A program made the position numbers and the translations under genes. Source: Gorsachius magnificus (Eukaryota; Chordata; Aves; Pelecaniformes; Ardeidae). From it: a stretch of DNA of 64,000 bases. Each line of letters opens with the position of its first letter. Positions within the stretch are counted from its first letter, which is position 1. This document shows, piece by piece, positions 49,121 to 61,409 of the stretch. The notes beneath the pieces were generated by a model. The model was not told the DNA's origin. It saw only the letters and a list, made by a program, of their open reading frames with translations, and ran no database searches. The stretch lies in the NCBI GenBank assembly GCA_034008185.1, contig CM067086.1, positions 15,116,007-15,180,006 of the forward strand. Reading direction: 5' to 3'.

Positions 49121-50217
49121 ATGTCTCTTTCTGAGATTACCTCTAACTTGAAAGTGGGAATCATATACTGGTGTCATCAACAAAAGTTATATGCCCCTTA
49201 CTCTGTTTCCTCTGGCTGTTCACAATAAGTGCTTGGATTTATCAGAAGGTTTGGTTTTTACTACAAGCCAAGGTTAGCATTGACTGGTAACATGGGCTGA
49301 AAAAGGCACAGTGTGCTATTACATTGTCATGAGTCTGGAGCCACACATAGGCTATGCCTACATTAGCAAGCAGTGTGGGATTGGAACTGAAAACAGTAAT
49401 GGTGGGGTTCTGGATCTGCTGATCACTTACGTGTGTTTTGTATGGTCTTCCTTAAACTGGCTCTAGGTCGGCCCTGTAGACTGTGTGCTCAGTAGGGCCC
49501 AGAGCACAGCTTCCCAATTAGTTTTCATCTAAGGAATGAAGACTGCATTTGCTCAGACGATGGAGGGAGTTGGTTGAAAGCCTGTTCCTCCTCCAAGCTG
49601 AAAAGTTCATGTAGATGCAGTGTTACAGTCCAGCGCATAGGTCCTGGACCTGCTACCAGCCTGTTAGATCTGCAAGTCTCTGCCACCTCTTTCCAAGGCT
49701 CAAGTCCATGTGAGGATTTAATGAAGTTAAATATCTAGCATAGAAATAGAAAATGTTCCTGTTTCCCATTAATGCACTTTACTCTTCATTGTCTTCAAAG
49801 CATTCTCATGTGTATGCCTGCTGATTAAATTTTGTCATCTGAGCTGTTAAAAGGATTTAACCTAAGAGGTAGGGCCTAAGGTATAGTTGATGTAGACTGA
49901 GATTGAAAGAAGCAACTCCGTTGTTTGCTGGGAAAGAAATGTCACTTAGATTGTGAGATATATTCCAGTTGTATGGAACTCAGTGTTCTGTTCCAGAGGT
50001 TTTTAATAACTAGCACTTTAGCTGCGAAAGTTAAAAAAAAAACAGGCCTCATGTCCGCAGAGCTACATTAGCAAATGGGCACATTTCCTTTTCTAAGCCT
50101 GAAGTTGTTCTTGTAGTGCCCCCCGTTTCTTTAACATACATTTCTTAGCAGATGCTGTCCCCTGCTTGTCCAGTCTTTTTAAAAGTTTGTAACTCTTAGC
50201 ATGCTTGACTGAAACCA
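49121..50217. other. Convergent IMMP1L / DNAJC24 3' junction
   Basis: About 1.1 kb separates the likely IMMP1L poly(A) site from the DNAJC24 stop codon. Part of it must be the DNAJC24 3' UTR, read leftward. No AATAAA is present on the minus strand here. ATTAAA variants occur at 50007-50002 and 49722-49717. The next minus-strand AATAAA is at 48949-48944, just upstream of the last IMMP1L exon. No repeat was recognised. Confidence 0.6.
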
Positions 50218-50342
50218 TCATTGAAGGATCTCGATAACAAGTGAACAGGTGTCACAACAAACCAAAGATACGTCTTTGGTTTCACTCTTGAAGACAGTGT
50301 AATTCCCACCACATCGGCACGAGAGCATATAACATTGTTCAT
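50218..50342 (-). CDS. DNAJC24: DNAJC24 last coding exon (CSL zinc finger)
   Basis: After a TTTTTTGGCAG acceptor the exon completes an Asp codon and encodes EQCYMLSCRCGGNYTVFKSE, then a short linker and VCCDTCSLVIEILQ, ending with TGA at 50220-50218. The C-X-C and C-X2-C pairs are the expected metal ligands, and CSL is the signature of the family. The protein ends EILQ where the human one continues with HYN. Extra cysteines flank both ligand pairs. The exon had no open frame long enough to be obvious and was found by following splice phase from the exon at 51327. Confidence 0.93.
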
Positions 50343-53300
50343 CTGCCAAAAAAGAAAACAAAAAAGCCTTTAGTGCTTGAGAAGAATCAAGAATTTATTT
50401 TGGGTTTTCTTCACAAAGCTGCTCTTAATAACAAAACATAATTTGTGTGTATGACCCCCTCACTGCTGGATTGTGAATATCAGTACCTGTGCTACCATCT
50501 GTTGCTCAAGAAATAACAATATTGTTCAAATGTGTTTTGGTGACCATGAGGCACTCTTATGCCAAACAGCTGGTGCCAGTGTAGTCTCTTGAACAGAGCA
50601 CATAATAAAAAGGTGTACATCAGTGAAACAGACATATGTCAAAAGGACTACACCGCTGAATATTTTTGAATGAGAATTTGATTTGGACAAAGTACCAAGA
50701 TCCTTAGAGAGCAATTAAGAACAGACATAAGGGGTGTTAATTATACATATGACAGATCAAGGATGGTTCCAAAACAAGACTCTAACCCAGGAAACAAAGC
50801 TAAAACAGAAGAATAAAAGTACATGGGATTTTCCTCCACAGCTTAAAAAAAAAAATAAATAAAAGAGTAAAAAAAAAATAATCGGCCATTCCTCCAAAAA
50901 GCCAGTAAGTGGTAAAAGCTAAAGTAATATAAAGGAGAGAAGTAACATGCTGTCAGATAGAAAAAAATCTGTATGAAAACACTCGCATTCCACCATCATG
51001 GAAAGAGCAAGATGGATGAGAGATTTGGGAAGAATCTGGAAATCTAAATACCTGATTATACTACAGGAAGAGAGCTAGGTGAAAAGTGGTACTGCAAGCA
51101 GCGGCAGGGCGGAGGGGAGATGAAGGAGGAATGCAAAGTAGGTATCACAGAAAGTTAAGTTCCAATTCAGGTAATCACAGAGAACATAACAGCTAAATCT
51201 AAGGGACATATAAAAAAAAAGTAGAACTTACAATACGACAACATAATGACATAAGAGGCAGAAAAAATAGAAAACGTTTGCAGTAATAATGAAAGGCAGT
51301 GGCAACAAGTAGTAAGACACTCGTACCTTCATTCCAGGACATCTCCTCAAGACAAATTTGGGCATGTAGTGGCCATTCTTTTGTGAGATTATCTTCTGTA
51401 AAGAAAACATGATAGATATTCAACCCTGGTAACATACAGGTCCTTATTTCTTTCTGATAAATCAGTAGTTTTAGATACCCAGCAGTCAATCTGGTCCCTA
51501 CTAGAGAGCCATACCTACACCACGTTACCAGTTAAAAATGCAGTTCTCTAAAATTTTAGTTTCCATATCTCTGCATAAGCTGGAAAATGTCCTACTGTAG
51601 CCAGGAGAAGTAAATGGTGAAGATGCATTATAGAAATTAAGACACTACTGAAACCAGTACCTTTGTGCATCCCAAACAACTATATGAAATTAAGGGCAAA
51701 CTTTTGTTTTTATATAAATACCTTCTAAAAGCCTGGCTGTAACTACAATTCCACAAGCTGAAATTGTGTGTGTCTGCCTAACTGTACTTTTCACAAACTC
51801 ACAGAATGGTTGAGGTCAGAAGGGACCTCTCAAGATCACCTAATCCAACCCTCCTGCACAAGCAGGGTCAGCTAGAGCAGGCTGCCCAGGACCATGTCCA
51901 GTCAGATTTTAAATATCTCCACCAATGGTGACTGCACAACCTCTTTTAGGCAACCCATTCTCCTTCAGAAAGGAGAAGCCAAATAACCCCCCCCCCAAAT
52001 AAGCACCAAGTAAATGCTAGGGTTGCGTGGGAGACCACCACCAAAATTCCCGCAATTTGATCCCCTAGATTTTTCCAACGGTGAGCGCCACCTGAAAAAG
52101 CATACAATATAACTGAAATTATCAAATGCAAACACTGCAATACAAAATACAAATTGTTTTTTGAAATTTATCAGGACATTCATATTTGATGCACAAAGTT
52201 CACACAAAGTTCTTTAACTTGACAATATATTGTCAAGATTTTGTCAACAGTTACAAGTGAAGCCATAAAAGGCAATATAAAAAAAAAGGAAAAAAAAAAG
52301 GACAAAACCTCCTTACAACTTACTACATGAAACCTCCCAGCTGTTGCCTGACACCTGGAAACTCCAACTCCCCAAATGCTCCATTTTAAAGAACAAGAAA
52401 TGCCTGAAAGCTGATCTTCAGGACACGTACAGAAATGCCTTAGATCTGGCAAGACTCAGGAGCTTAGAGCTGATTTAAGGTTTAAATTGCCTTGTTACTG
52501 AGAAAGTAGGTGTTCCTTCTCTTGGATCAGTGAGTTTTTTAACAAGTTTTATAGTTTAATAACATCAAGCTTTCTCGAGCATACAGTGCTGTCTGCGGCT
52601 TTCTATGAAAAGTTGGCAGTGAAAGATTTTCTTATTCCAGAACTACTTATTCAGCACTTGCTGAAGAACTCAGAGGCCCAGATTATTTTATGTTATTTTA
52701 AATCCCAAGAGATTGCCCTACGCAATCACTAGATTACGGGATATTCTAAATGGTTCCCAGCTGCTTCTATATAACTGCTTTTTGCTCTGGATGGAGAAGT
52801 AGAAATGAGAGACTCCGCAGCTACCTCCTCCAGTAATACCCCAGGAAAACTGTGCACCTCCAGCCTTCAGCTGATCAGATAATGGAATGTTTCCTTCTTT
52901 ATCACCAAACACCATCATCTGCTTGCAGCCACCTTACTCTTCAAAATTCAGTATCAGTTTGAGCAGTGAAGGCGTGACTCAGAACAGACAGACATCAATA
53001 TGCTATGAGTTGGTTTCACACATGAACTATGTAAAGCAAGGTATTCACAAGTAAGATTCCTAATTTACAACAAAATAGTGTAAGTTGCTGCAAGGAACAT
53101 CAAGGCTGCTATGGACGTATAATCCTAGCAATAGCTTATCACAGCTTTCTCTATAGTTAATCATCTAAGTTAACTTTAAAATCTAACCAATCTGTTTTGT
53201 TGGGTTTTGGTTGGGGTTTTTTTCCCCTTTCATAGCTCTACCAGTTTTAAAAGTATAGTATCATAGGTAGAAGTATTAATGTAATGTACCAGTAGTAAAA

Positions 53301-56300
53301 TGAACCCCTTGCATTTTAACTAACCTTATGTAAAATTGGGGGAAAAAAAAAAAAGAAGAGTTAATACTTACATTTTGGGGTTTTAAATTGGACATTTAAG
53401 GCCAGTTTAAAAAACCAACCAAACAAACAAAAAAATGAACCAAGTATTAAGTCCCAGTCTTTATTTTGCAACTAAATGACTATTCTGGTTTTAACAGAAA
53501 GGTATGTTATAGGTCCTTGAGAATAAGCTTCATCTAAATTAGTTTTAATGAAGGAGATTAAAACAAATCACATGCATTGGAAATAATGACAGAATCAATG
53601 GAGCCTCTTTGACATTACCTTTGCTGAACACCTATTCTGTAATGTAAAGGTCAGAATTAAAAGGAAATTAACCCACTCACACCTAATACTTTACTGCTGT
53701 CTAAGAAAGGGAAAAAAAATCAGCAAGAGTGTAAAGATGAAAGAAAACTGGAAGAGACACCTATCACAATCATTCTCATTGCTGTGCATGCTCTTGATTG
53801 CACAAACAAGGGCTCAATGTTTTAGTTATACAAAGTAACAACATATTTCTTAACACCTGATCGGACTATTAGCTAACTGCATGGAATGTCCAAAATAAAA
53901 TAAAAGGTCACATGGATCTTAACTCCTGCCAAGTAACTCTAACATTACCTGGAGTTAGTCTGTACAGCCTTCTACCTATAAAACATGAGAATGGCAACAG
54001 TGAACATCCTGAGAACACCCACAAACCAGTCGGAGGCCTCGTGTGAAGTAAAGATTCTTCCTCCTCTTTCTTGAGGGGGGGAAAAAAAAAGCAGAGATCA
54101 GAATGAAGTCTACCTACCTACCTACCTTCAGGTTCTTCTCTCCACTGTGGTGGAAGAAGACAACACTGTGAGAACAGTGTGAAAAAGGCAAGTGCTTCCT
54201 ATTTCACCTGTTTGGTGTTGTGGTGGTTTTGGTTTTTGGTGGTTTTTTTGGTTTTTTGTTTGGTTTTTTTTTAATACTTGAAAGAAAAATTCACAAAGGA
54301 AAATGGTCTCTTGGGTTGTAGAAAGAACAAATTTTCATAAGCTTCATTTATAGGTAGCAAAAATTTGAGTTAAAAAGAAACCCGGCTTTCCTATCTGTAA
54401 TTCACAAAGCAGGATTTCACTCAAAAAGTTTTATAGGAGGTCTGGGTCATGTCTTGCTGTTAGAAAAGACAAAAAGGGCAGATGGACCATATACCACCAT
54501 GAAGAGAACTGTTGAGACGCAAATTCATGAGGTTACCATACTTCCTGAAATAAAGTTACTCGCAAATTAATGGAGAGGGTGGCCGAGGAAAAGTCTACCC
54601 TCTCTTCTATTCCAAACATCATACAACATGAAGCCCAGGAAACAGAATTTCAACCTGGTTTTCTAATTTGTTACTGCAATTGTAATTTTAAAAATAAAAT
54701 AATAATTAAAAAAAATCAACATGCAAAATTAATTACTCATGCAATTCCCAGCCTGAACAGAGATCGTTATTCCTAGTCTGATGCTCAAGTCTGAAAGAGT
54801 CTTACTGGTTAAATCACAAAAGATTAGGTTTTCAATTCGTACTCGACTTGAGTAAGTCTCCAAACTTATCACATAATCCAATAGCTGCTCTTGCCAGTCA
54901 GTTTTATGTCCCACATTTATTTGCTTACCTGGTTCAAGCAGGAGAAACTTACTTTCCAGAGCTGAACAAAGCTTTTTTATTTTCTAGTTCTCCTACTAAA
55001 TACACTACCCAATCTAATATACCTTAAGCAGCAGAATCTGATTCAGCCACTTATTTAAAAAAAGAGACACAGCCCAGTACGAGTTTGGGGAGCTTACAAG
55101 CAGAACCACAAACCCAATGGTTTTCCCAGTGTGTGTTAGTGACTCTAACTAATACTTCTTGTGCTTTTCCTTATTTCATCTACATCATTATTATTACAGC
55201 CATGACTCCCGTTAGTGGCTCTCTGAAGTAAACTGGTGTCTGATTTCACTCCCTTGCCGGAGCAGAAGGTTATTTAAGACTGGTATTGTTACCAGTACCA
55301 GGTTCTGTGGTAGGCTTGCTTATGTGTGACGCCTGCTCAAGCTGTAGAACTCTGTGTACCGAGCGGTACTTTATGAAACACATTCCTAAACACATAGGGA
55401 AAACTGTGAAGACCTGATCATCTACCATAACTTGAAAAACAAATTTTAATTCACAAGTAGTACAGCCTGCCTGGCTTTGCCATCTACTGGATTTGTCTGA
55501 CAACAAGAGGTGAAAGGATTCTGCAGCTCCATTGTCTCAACTACAGGATCTAAGAAAACACTGGCAGGCTCATCAGAGAGGTTTATGAGCCTGCAATTCA
55601 AAGAGATTAAAAGGAAAAATCTACTGAGATTCTTTCAGGCTACAGAACAACATTAAATAACTATTAGCAGCTTGGTTCAGTAAAGCTTTACTAGAGCCCT
55701 TGCTGGGTCATTCAGAAATTGAAAAGAGGAAAGGTATTTAAGTTTCACTTGAGGATACAATAAATATTTCTTGGGCTATTTAAGGCTGAGTTGCAAGGGT
55801 TGCGAGCAGTAAATGGAAATTTAACCCTTTTAACAGTTTATGGTAATAGTAAAAATAGTCATAAGACTTTAAAGATTTTTCTAGCTCTTTATCAGTCATA
55901 TATTCTTAGGATTTTTTTTTTAAAACCAAACACTTAATTAAAAAAGTTCAAGATAAGCATTATCAATCCAATACTGTTCATAGAAAAAAAAATCACAGTA
56001 CTCAAAACCTGGATATTTTCAGAAGTTAAGTTTTTCTAATAGGCTACTTATTTTTTAAACAATTACTTAAGTTTTACTCTCTTACATTAATTTAAAATAA
56101 CTGTGCTTGCTTTAATTTGAAATTATAAAAAAGTCATACGTAAAGAATTTTCATAAGAAAATACTATGTTTGTTAAAAAAAAAAAACAAACAAAAAACTG
56201 CTTCACTTGTAGCCGGCGCAGATTAGAATTAATTCCAAAGAGCTGAGGTAAAAGGCTTGTGTTGCAGCACAACTGTAAAATCCATGGCTAGAGAAGGAAC

Positions 56301-58192
56301 AAACACTTCTATCACTTAAAGAGAACCTGGCACACTGAAAAGCCTAAGTTAACGGCCATGTTAACAGCCATGTTGAAAGCTTTATTTTGGCCTAACAGTA
56401 TTTTTTTCAAGACGGAATTTTCTTAACAAGGAACAACTAAAATACACCACTTTAGTTTTTTTTTTTTTTCTATTCTTATAACAAGGTAGTCACAGTGTTC
56501 TACTGCCATTTCTGCTAGCTATTAAAAGCATTTTTGTATGCTTTTGTCTTGCTTCTCCTGCTTGTTCTCATAGTGGATTTGTAAGGTTATTCTTCTGGCA
56601 TCCTATTTACCAAATTATGTACGATCTCTTGATGTCTAATGCAGAATCATCACTTTGTCGCTGCAGCAGCAGGGTCGCTTTCCCATTCGTCCAGTGTTCC
56701 ATCTCCAAAACAGTCTTTTCAGTTTACTGTACTAAGAGAGGACCACAGGGAAAAGGAGCTACCTTCTATTTGGTTTTTCATTTTCCTAATTTATGACCAT
56801 ACCTGTATAGGGCTCCCTTTCCAAACCTGCAGTAGAAACTTCAGCAAGAGCAAGGGCCCATCCTCAAAGATTTTTTAGGTTTTAAAGAGATTGGTATTAT
56901 CAGTGGAAGCTGAATTCGTGACCAGGTATTTTTAAATGAGCTATTTCAGGCTAAGGGAAGATTTTTGTTGTGCCTCACTGCCTAAAGGGAAGGTACAGAG
57001 AGGATGGAACCAGCATCATTCTCAGAAACAAATGGCACAGGCTGGAACACTGGCAATTCCAGTTAGGACCTGTAATTCCTTAGGTCTAAGAAATGAAGCA
57101 AGAACAAAAGGAAAATTATGCTGGAATATGTCTTCATGTATGAAAATTGCATCTGTAATATTTTTCTAAAAATGTAATTTAAAAATTGAAAATCAAAAGG
57201 AGGTACGTGCTGAGAGGCGAAAGCTCCTACTGGTGATTACATCCCCACCCTATAAACACTTCTGCTTTATGGACACCTGCGTCCATCATAACATAAAAAT
57301 ATATATTCCTGGATAGAACCTCACTGAAGCCATACATGGAAAACCCCCTAGATTCTTAAATTTCTCCATCCTCTGCCCCCAAAACCACATACAAAGCATC
57401 TGGTTTTAGCATTCTTACCTTTGAATTATTTGCTACATTTAGTGTCAGAAATTAATCGAAGTCACCAGTTTACTGATTTAATTTTTATTGTGACTGTTCT
57501 AGTTATCATTCCAGCATTAATTAAAATGTAAAATGAATTAGTTTAATTAAGTGATTGTTTAGATACACAGTTGCTTTGTATTGAAGTCAACAAAAATCTA
57601 CAAATGTTGCAGGACCGCTAGTCAAACAGACCTTGACAGGATATAGAAATGGGCTGACAGGGACATCAAAGAATTTGACAAAGATTACATCCTGGTTTTG
57701 GGATGGAATAACCCAATGCACCAGTACAGGCTGGGAGACAACTGTCTGGAAAGCAGTTTTACAGAAAAGGACCCAAGGGTCGTGGTGGACAACAGGTTCA
57801 GCACAAGTCATCAGGGCACTCTTGTGGCAAAGGCCAACCCCCTGTTGGGCTGTATTAGCAAAAGTGTAGCCAACAGGTCAAGGAAGTGATTTCCCTCCCC
57901 CCCCCCTCCCTCTACTCACCACTTAATGAGACTGCATGTGAAGTCCTGTGTCCAGTTTTGGCCTCCCCAGTACCTGACATACAGGAGCAAGTCCAGTGGA
58001 CCGCCATGGTCAGGGGTTGGGACACACATCATACAAGGAGAGGCCAAAAGAACACAGGCACCTCATTGCCTACAGCTACCTCATAGGAGAGTGTAGAGAA
58101 TACTTCCCAGAAGATGACAAAAAGAGTCCTTATATCCAACTTGACAGATGGAAAACATGTTTTGGGGTGGTTTTTTTTTTTTTCTTCTCTTT

Positions 58193-58224
<32 letters not shown>

Positions 58225-61200
58225 TTTTCTTTTCTTGGTTTTTTTTGTTTGTTTGGTTTGGTTTTTCTACTATGAACATGTTCAAACACTGGAACAGGAT
58301 GCCCAGAGCAGCTGGAGATTGATCTAGATGACCTATAAAGGTCCCTTCCAACCTACATGTTTCTCTGATTCTGTGAAAAGTTTTTTATTCTTTCAAACTG
58401 CGACACAAAAACATGAACTTTCAGGGTTCAGATGACTTCTAATATGAAAACCTTAAAACAGGTTTTTTCCAAGCTAAACTCACTGAAAAACTTTTGGTAA
58501 TTATTACTGCCAAACTTGATTTTAACTGCATATTCATCTTTTCTAAATGGGATACCAAACAAAGAATGGAAAAGTCTCCAAGAAAAAAATGGACTTTATT
58601 TTCCTCAACAGATTTTCAATAGGTAAATTATCATGCAGCTTTTTTTTTTCCCATCCCCCAAATTTTTCACAGGCACTGAAAGCAAAAGATTCACCATTAT
58701 AGAAAGGTATTGTTATATGTCATTAAAGATATGACAAAACAATGAATTGAAAAAAATTTCACAAAGCATACAAAAAGGCAGTTCTTGTAAGATTTCCAGA
58801 CCAGAGGCTTGGATAAGTGTTTGAGCCAAACCTCTAAATGGTTTGAGGTTTGTCATTTCCTCTTTAATACTATGGCCTGAAGGCACAAAAAATTAATAGA
58901 AGATCATTGTGATACCTTCAGAGGAAAGCAGTATTAAGATATGAAAGCATGTTCACTTGTTATTCTCAACAATTCCATAACAAAAAAATCCCATGTAATT
59001 AAAACCATAGAGACCCTCAGAATTTCAGCTTCTCAGAACTTCTCTGGCCATTGAATTTCTGAGCCAAGTAATTAAGAGTTAGTATAAAACAAGAAGGTAC
59101 ATACAAATAAACAATCTGTGAAATGGGAAAAAGACCACAGTGCAAAGGACGTCCTGCTGGCTGGCAGCCACACACACATGCACACTGGCATCCTTCAGAT
59201 TCTGCTTCCTAGGCTTTGCAGTCTTACTAACTTGCTGTATTCTCTCTCTCATCACTGCTCCCCTTAGCTGCTGTCTCAATTCCTTTGTTTCTGTGAGCTT
59301 TTACAGCAGTGTCTATGAATTTGTCTAGAATCATGACTTCAGAAGCAACTTGACAGGCATTCAAAGAACTAGAATTTATTTCACCATCATTTTGCTGCCA
59401 GGGAACATGCTGCAAAGAATGCAACAACACTGCACACGTATGTCACATGTGGCTTAGTTTGAAACACTGGGTCCTCTGTGAATGGCACCCTTCACATTAA
59501 AATACATTTATTCCATTATAATACCATTACCAAATACCTGGGTAAATGAATGTATAATTTGTTTTCTTTATTTACCAAGTCTTTTTTACAGAATCTTGAA
59601 ATGGCTTTTAGAAGAACTCATCTGGATGCAAAAAAAAAATCTCAGGAAATATAGATAACCTTTAAAATACTGTAGAATAAATTTTGTCAAAACTAATTTA
59701 TAGCAATGTCCTTGAGTTCCATGGGAAAACAAAGTAGCTTATTAAATCTTGATGTAGCTCTCAACTTCAGTGGATTAACCTGACCCAAGCAAAATGGAAC
59801 ATCACATTTAAGCTGTATTTAAGCTTTAGGTAAAACTCACTAGGTACACAAAAGGCTTTAACGCTCTAATATTTCTTTTTTCCTGTGCACGTACAATTTG
59901 TGAAGATGGAAGACATAGCCGATACTACAATGTTACAACAGGATGAGAGCACTAGGTAGCAAAAATTCCTGTTCTGGCATCACATTCAGGCTTTTTAAAA
60001 ATAAAAGAAGTTTGAGAGGAAAATTTATTTAAGTTTGATCTTAATACAGTTTACATAACAGATTAGCATGAGATTTTTTTCTATTCTTTTAAAATATTTA
60101 TTCCACAATTTTGTTTTCACCCCTCCACCCGCTTTTCCAAAACCCACACGAAGTCTGAAATACAACATTATTAAACGAGAGAATTCATACTGGGTATATA
60201 CAATTATATATCACTCTTTTTATCCTGCAGTGATGCATATCTGCCAGAATGACTAAGCCTTTGTCTCTCAAAGTTCTGGTATCCGCAGCGGCAGGGGAGT
60301 TAAAAATCAGCACAAGAGAGAAAGGTCTGATGGTGTGCCAATGTACAATGGAAGAGAATTCAATAACAAGCTGCAGAGACAGTGGGCTTTTATCAGACAC
60401 ATTCAAAAGTGGTGGTGGCTACATGTCAATGCTGGACCAGAGTGTGTTACTGCAGAGTGCGACTGAGTGTTTTCCCCACAGGCAATACACTATTATTGAC
60501 TCCCCCCATTAACATGTAGGGTGGATATACATTTATTGAAGGTTCTAATGGAAGGCTGAGGGACTCCTATCCTGAGGCCAGAGCAGAAAGACAGCCTATC
60601 ACTTCATGTAATGGTAGCCCATGTGTGACAGACCTGACCTACATTTCCCCCCTTTCTTTCTCACAACAGCCTGTCACTGTTTTAAGAAGCTATTTTCTGA
60701 GGTATAAAAAGAAATGCATGCTAGAGCTGCCTAGTTAATGTGTTATATTGGAATATTATTTATAAACCTGCTTCAAAAAGGCTAGTTTAGACTAGAGATG
60801 AATTATGAAAGCTACCATAACACACACACCGAAAAGAATGTATCTTAATGATTCTGAAGTGCTTATAAACCCATACACATTGAACACTAGGTATAACTGG
60901 ATTAATACCTGTACCTAAGATACTGCAACAAAATGTAGTACAAGACTTAAAATTAAGAACACTTAATGAAACGGCCTTAATAAAATAAAAAGGGCTAAGG
61001 TCTGTAATTAGTATAAATTTCATATTCATTCAAATTATTAGGAATAACACCACCTAATGTTTTGTTGGAAGTAATTCAATGTTTTCACTAGCTAATGTAT
61101 GTGTAGCAAAAGCTATAAATAATGGATCCACATTTGAAAGTAGGACAAGAGTGAAAGAAACATTTGGTTCAGCAATAAACAGCATTTTAAAATACCATCT

Positions 61201-61409
61201 AACTACCACTCCCAGACCCTGCTTATTTAAAGAGCTGCTGCCACTACAGCGCTCCTTGGCAGGAACCTACCACGCTGCTGCAGGTCATACTCTTTTTTTG
61301 TGTCTTCGTTCCCTAGAATTTTCCACGCTTGATCAATTTCGATGAACCTCTGCACGCGCTCCTCCACTTCTCCTGCTGGCACATCTGCCTTCTGTTTGTC
61401 TGGATGATA
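50218..61409 (-). CDS. DNAJC24: DNAJC24 (DPH4), J-domain/CSL zinc-finger protein, 3'-partial
   Basis: The visible coding sequence is the join, on the minus strand, of 61409-61271, 51395-51327 and 50342-50218, giving the last 110 residues. DNAJC24 is a cytosolic co-chaperone of the Dph4 family. It stimulates Hsc70 ATPase through its J domain, binds metal through a CSL zinc finger, and is needed for the first step of diphthamide formation on elongation factor 2. The J-domain HPD motif is at the start of the first visible exon (YHPDKQ), followed by helix III and FIEIDQAWKILGNE. The zinc finger has CRCGG and CDTCSL. The first ~37 residues (helix I and most of helix II) were not found up to position 64000. 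All junctions are GT-AG with matching phases, and no stop or frameshift interrupts the frame. It is convergent with IMMP1L. Confidence 0.95.
50343..51326 (-). other. DNAJC24: DNAJC24 intron before the last exon (984 nt)
   Basis: This phase-1 intron has a GTACGA donor at 51326 and an AG acceptor beside 50342. It contains an A-rich low-complexity stretch (about 50845-50880) and nothing else recognisable. Confidence 0.8.
51327..51395 (-). CDS. DNAJC24: DNAJC24 penultimate exon (69 nt)
   Basis: The exon follows a TTTCTTTACAG acceptor. It completes a Glu codon and encodes DNLTKEWPLHAQICLEEMSW, then NE and one base of the next codon. LEEMSWNE is a conserved stretch just before the zinc finger. The intervening LTKEWPLHAQ linker is variable between vertebrates. 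Confidence 0.95.
51797..51985 (-). mobile_element. CR1 LINE 3' fragment
   Basis: Read on the minus strand, this is a short CR1 3' end (AGGTCCCTTCTGACCTCAACC-like segment and a final ATTCTGTG unit at the left edge, about 51804-51797). Only about 190 bp remain, so it is strongly 5'-truncated. It is in the same sense as DNAJC24 and lies about 400 bp upstream of the 69-nt exon. Confidence 0.85.
54110..54128. repeat. (TACC)n microsatellite
   Basis: Four uninterrupted TACC units plus partial units lie in the DNAJC24 intron. Confidence 0.9.
54221..54272. repeat. G/T-rich low-complexity tract
   Basis: An irregular run made only of GG/GT and T blocks, ending in a 9-nt T run. It resembles similar tracts at 22561-22592, 40389-40400, 44310-44343 and 53197-53225, and A/C versions of the same composition at 7961-8000, 33840-33880, 39318-39368 and 53411-53434. 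Confidence 0.8.
57600..58376 (+). mobile_element. CR1 LINE 3' fragment with expanded T tract
   Basis: The plus strand reads as a degraded CR1 RT C-terminus. The segment near 57700-57780 encodes an MHQYRLGDN...ESSFTEKDPRVVVD peptide in one frame, equivalent to the [24 protein letters not shown] stretch of the copy at 307-2445. The 3' non-coding part follows, with GAACAGGATGCCCAGAGCAG near 58293 and AAAGGTCCCTTCCAACC near 58337, ending at ATTCTGTG (58369-58376). A pyrimidine tract at 58171-58267 replaces the short T-rich stretch usual in this part of CR1. It is antisense to DNAJC24. Confidence 0.9.
58171..58267. repeat. T-rich expansion inside CR1
   Basis: Nearly 100 nt are almost pure T with scattered C and G. 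The first part is T with C interruptions and the last part T with GG interruptions. On the DNAJC24 sense strand it is a purine (A/G) then A/C tract. Confidence 0.9.
61271..61409 (-). CDS. DNAJC24: DNAJC24 J-domain exon (HPD motif)
   Basis: After a TTTGATTGGCAG acceptor the exon begins YHPDKQKADVPAGEVEERVQ, continues RFIEIDQAWKILGNEDTKKE and ends YDLQQR plus one base before GTAGGT. The HPD triad that contacts Hsp70 is complete, and the helix III/IV sequence is typical of Dph4. A 14-nt A run just upstream of the acceptor on the plus strand (61419-61432) forms the T-rich pyrimidine tract on the minus strand. Confidence 0.96.

Larger units (their letters stand above)
51396..61270 (-). other. DNAJC24: DNAJC24 intron (9.9 kb)
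   Basis: This phase-1 intron runs from a GTAGGT donor at 61270 to the acceptor beside 51395. It carries a sense CR1 3' end (51797-51985), a (TACC)n microsatellite (54110-54128), G/T-rich tracts (54221-54272) and an antisense CR1 with an expanded T tract (57600-58376). The rest is AT-rich with no recognisable exon. The reading phases of the flanking exons join perfectly, so no exon needs to be missing here. Confidence 0.8.

Noticed and set aside
58029..58351. Lys-rich or Phe-rich frames over the T tract
   Set aside because: Pure products of the T-rich expansion in a CR1 fragment.
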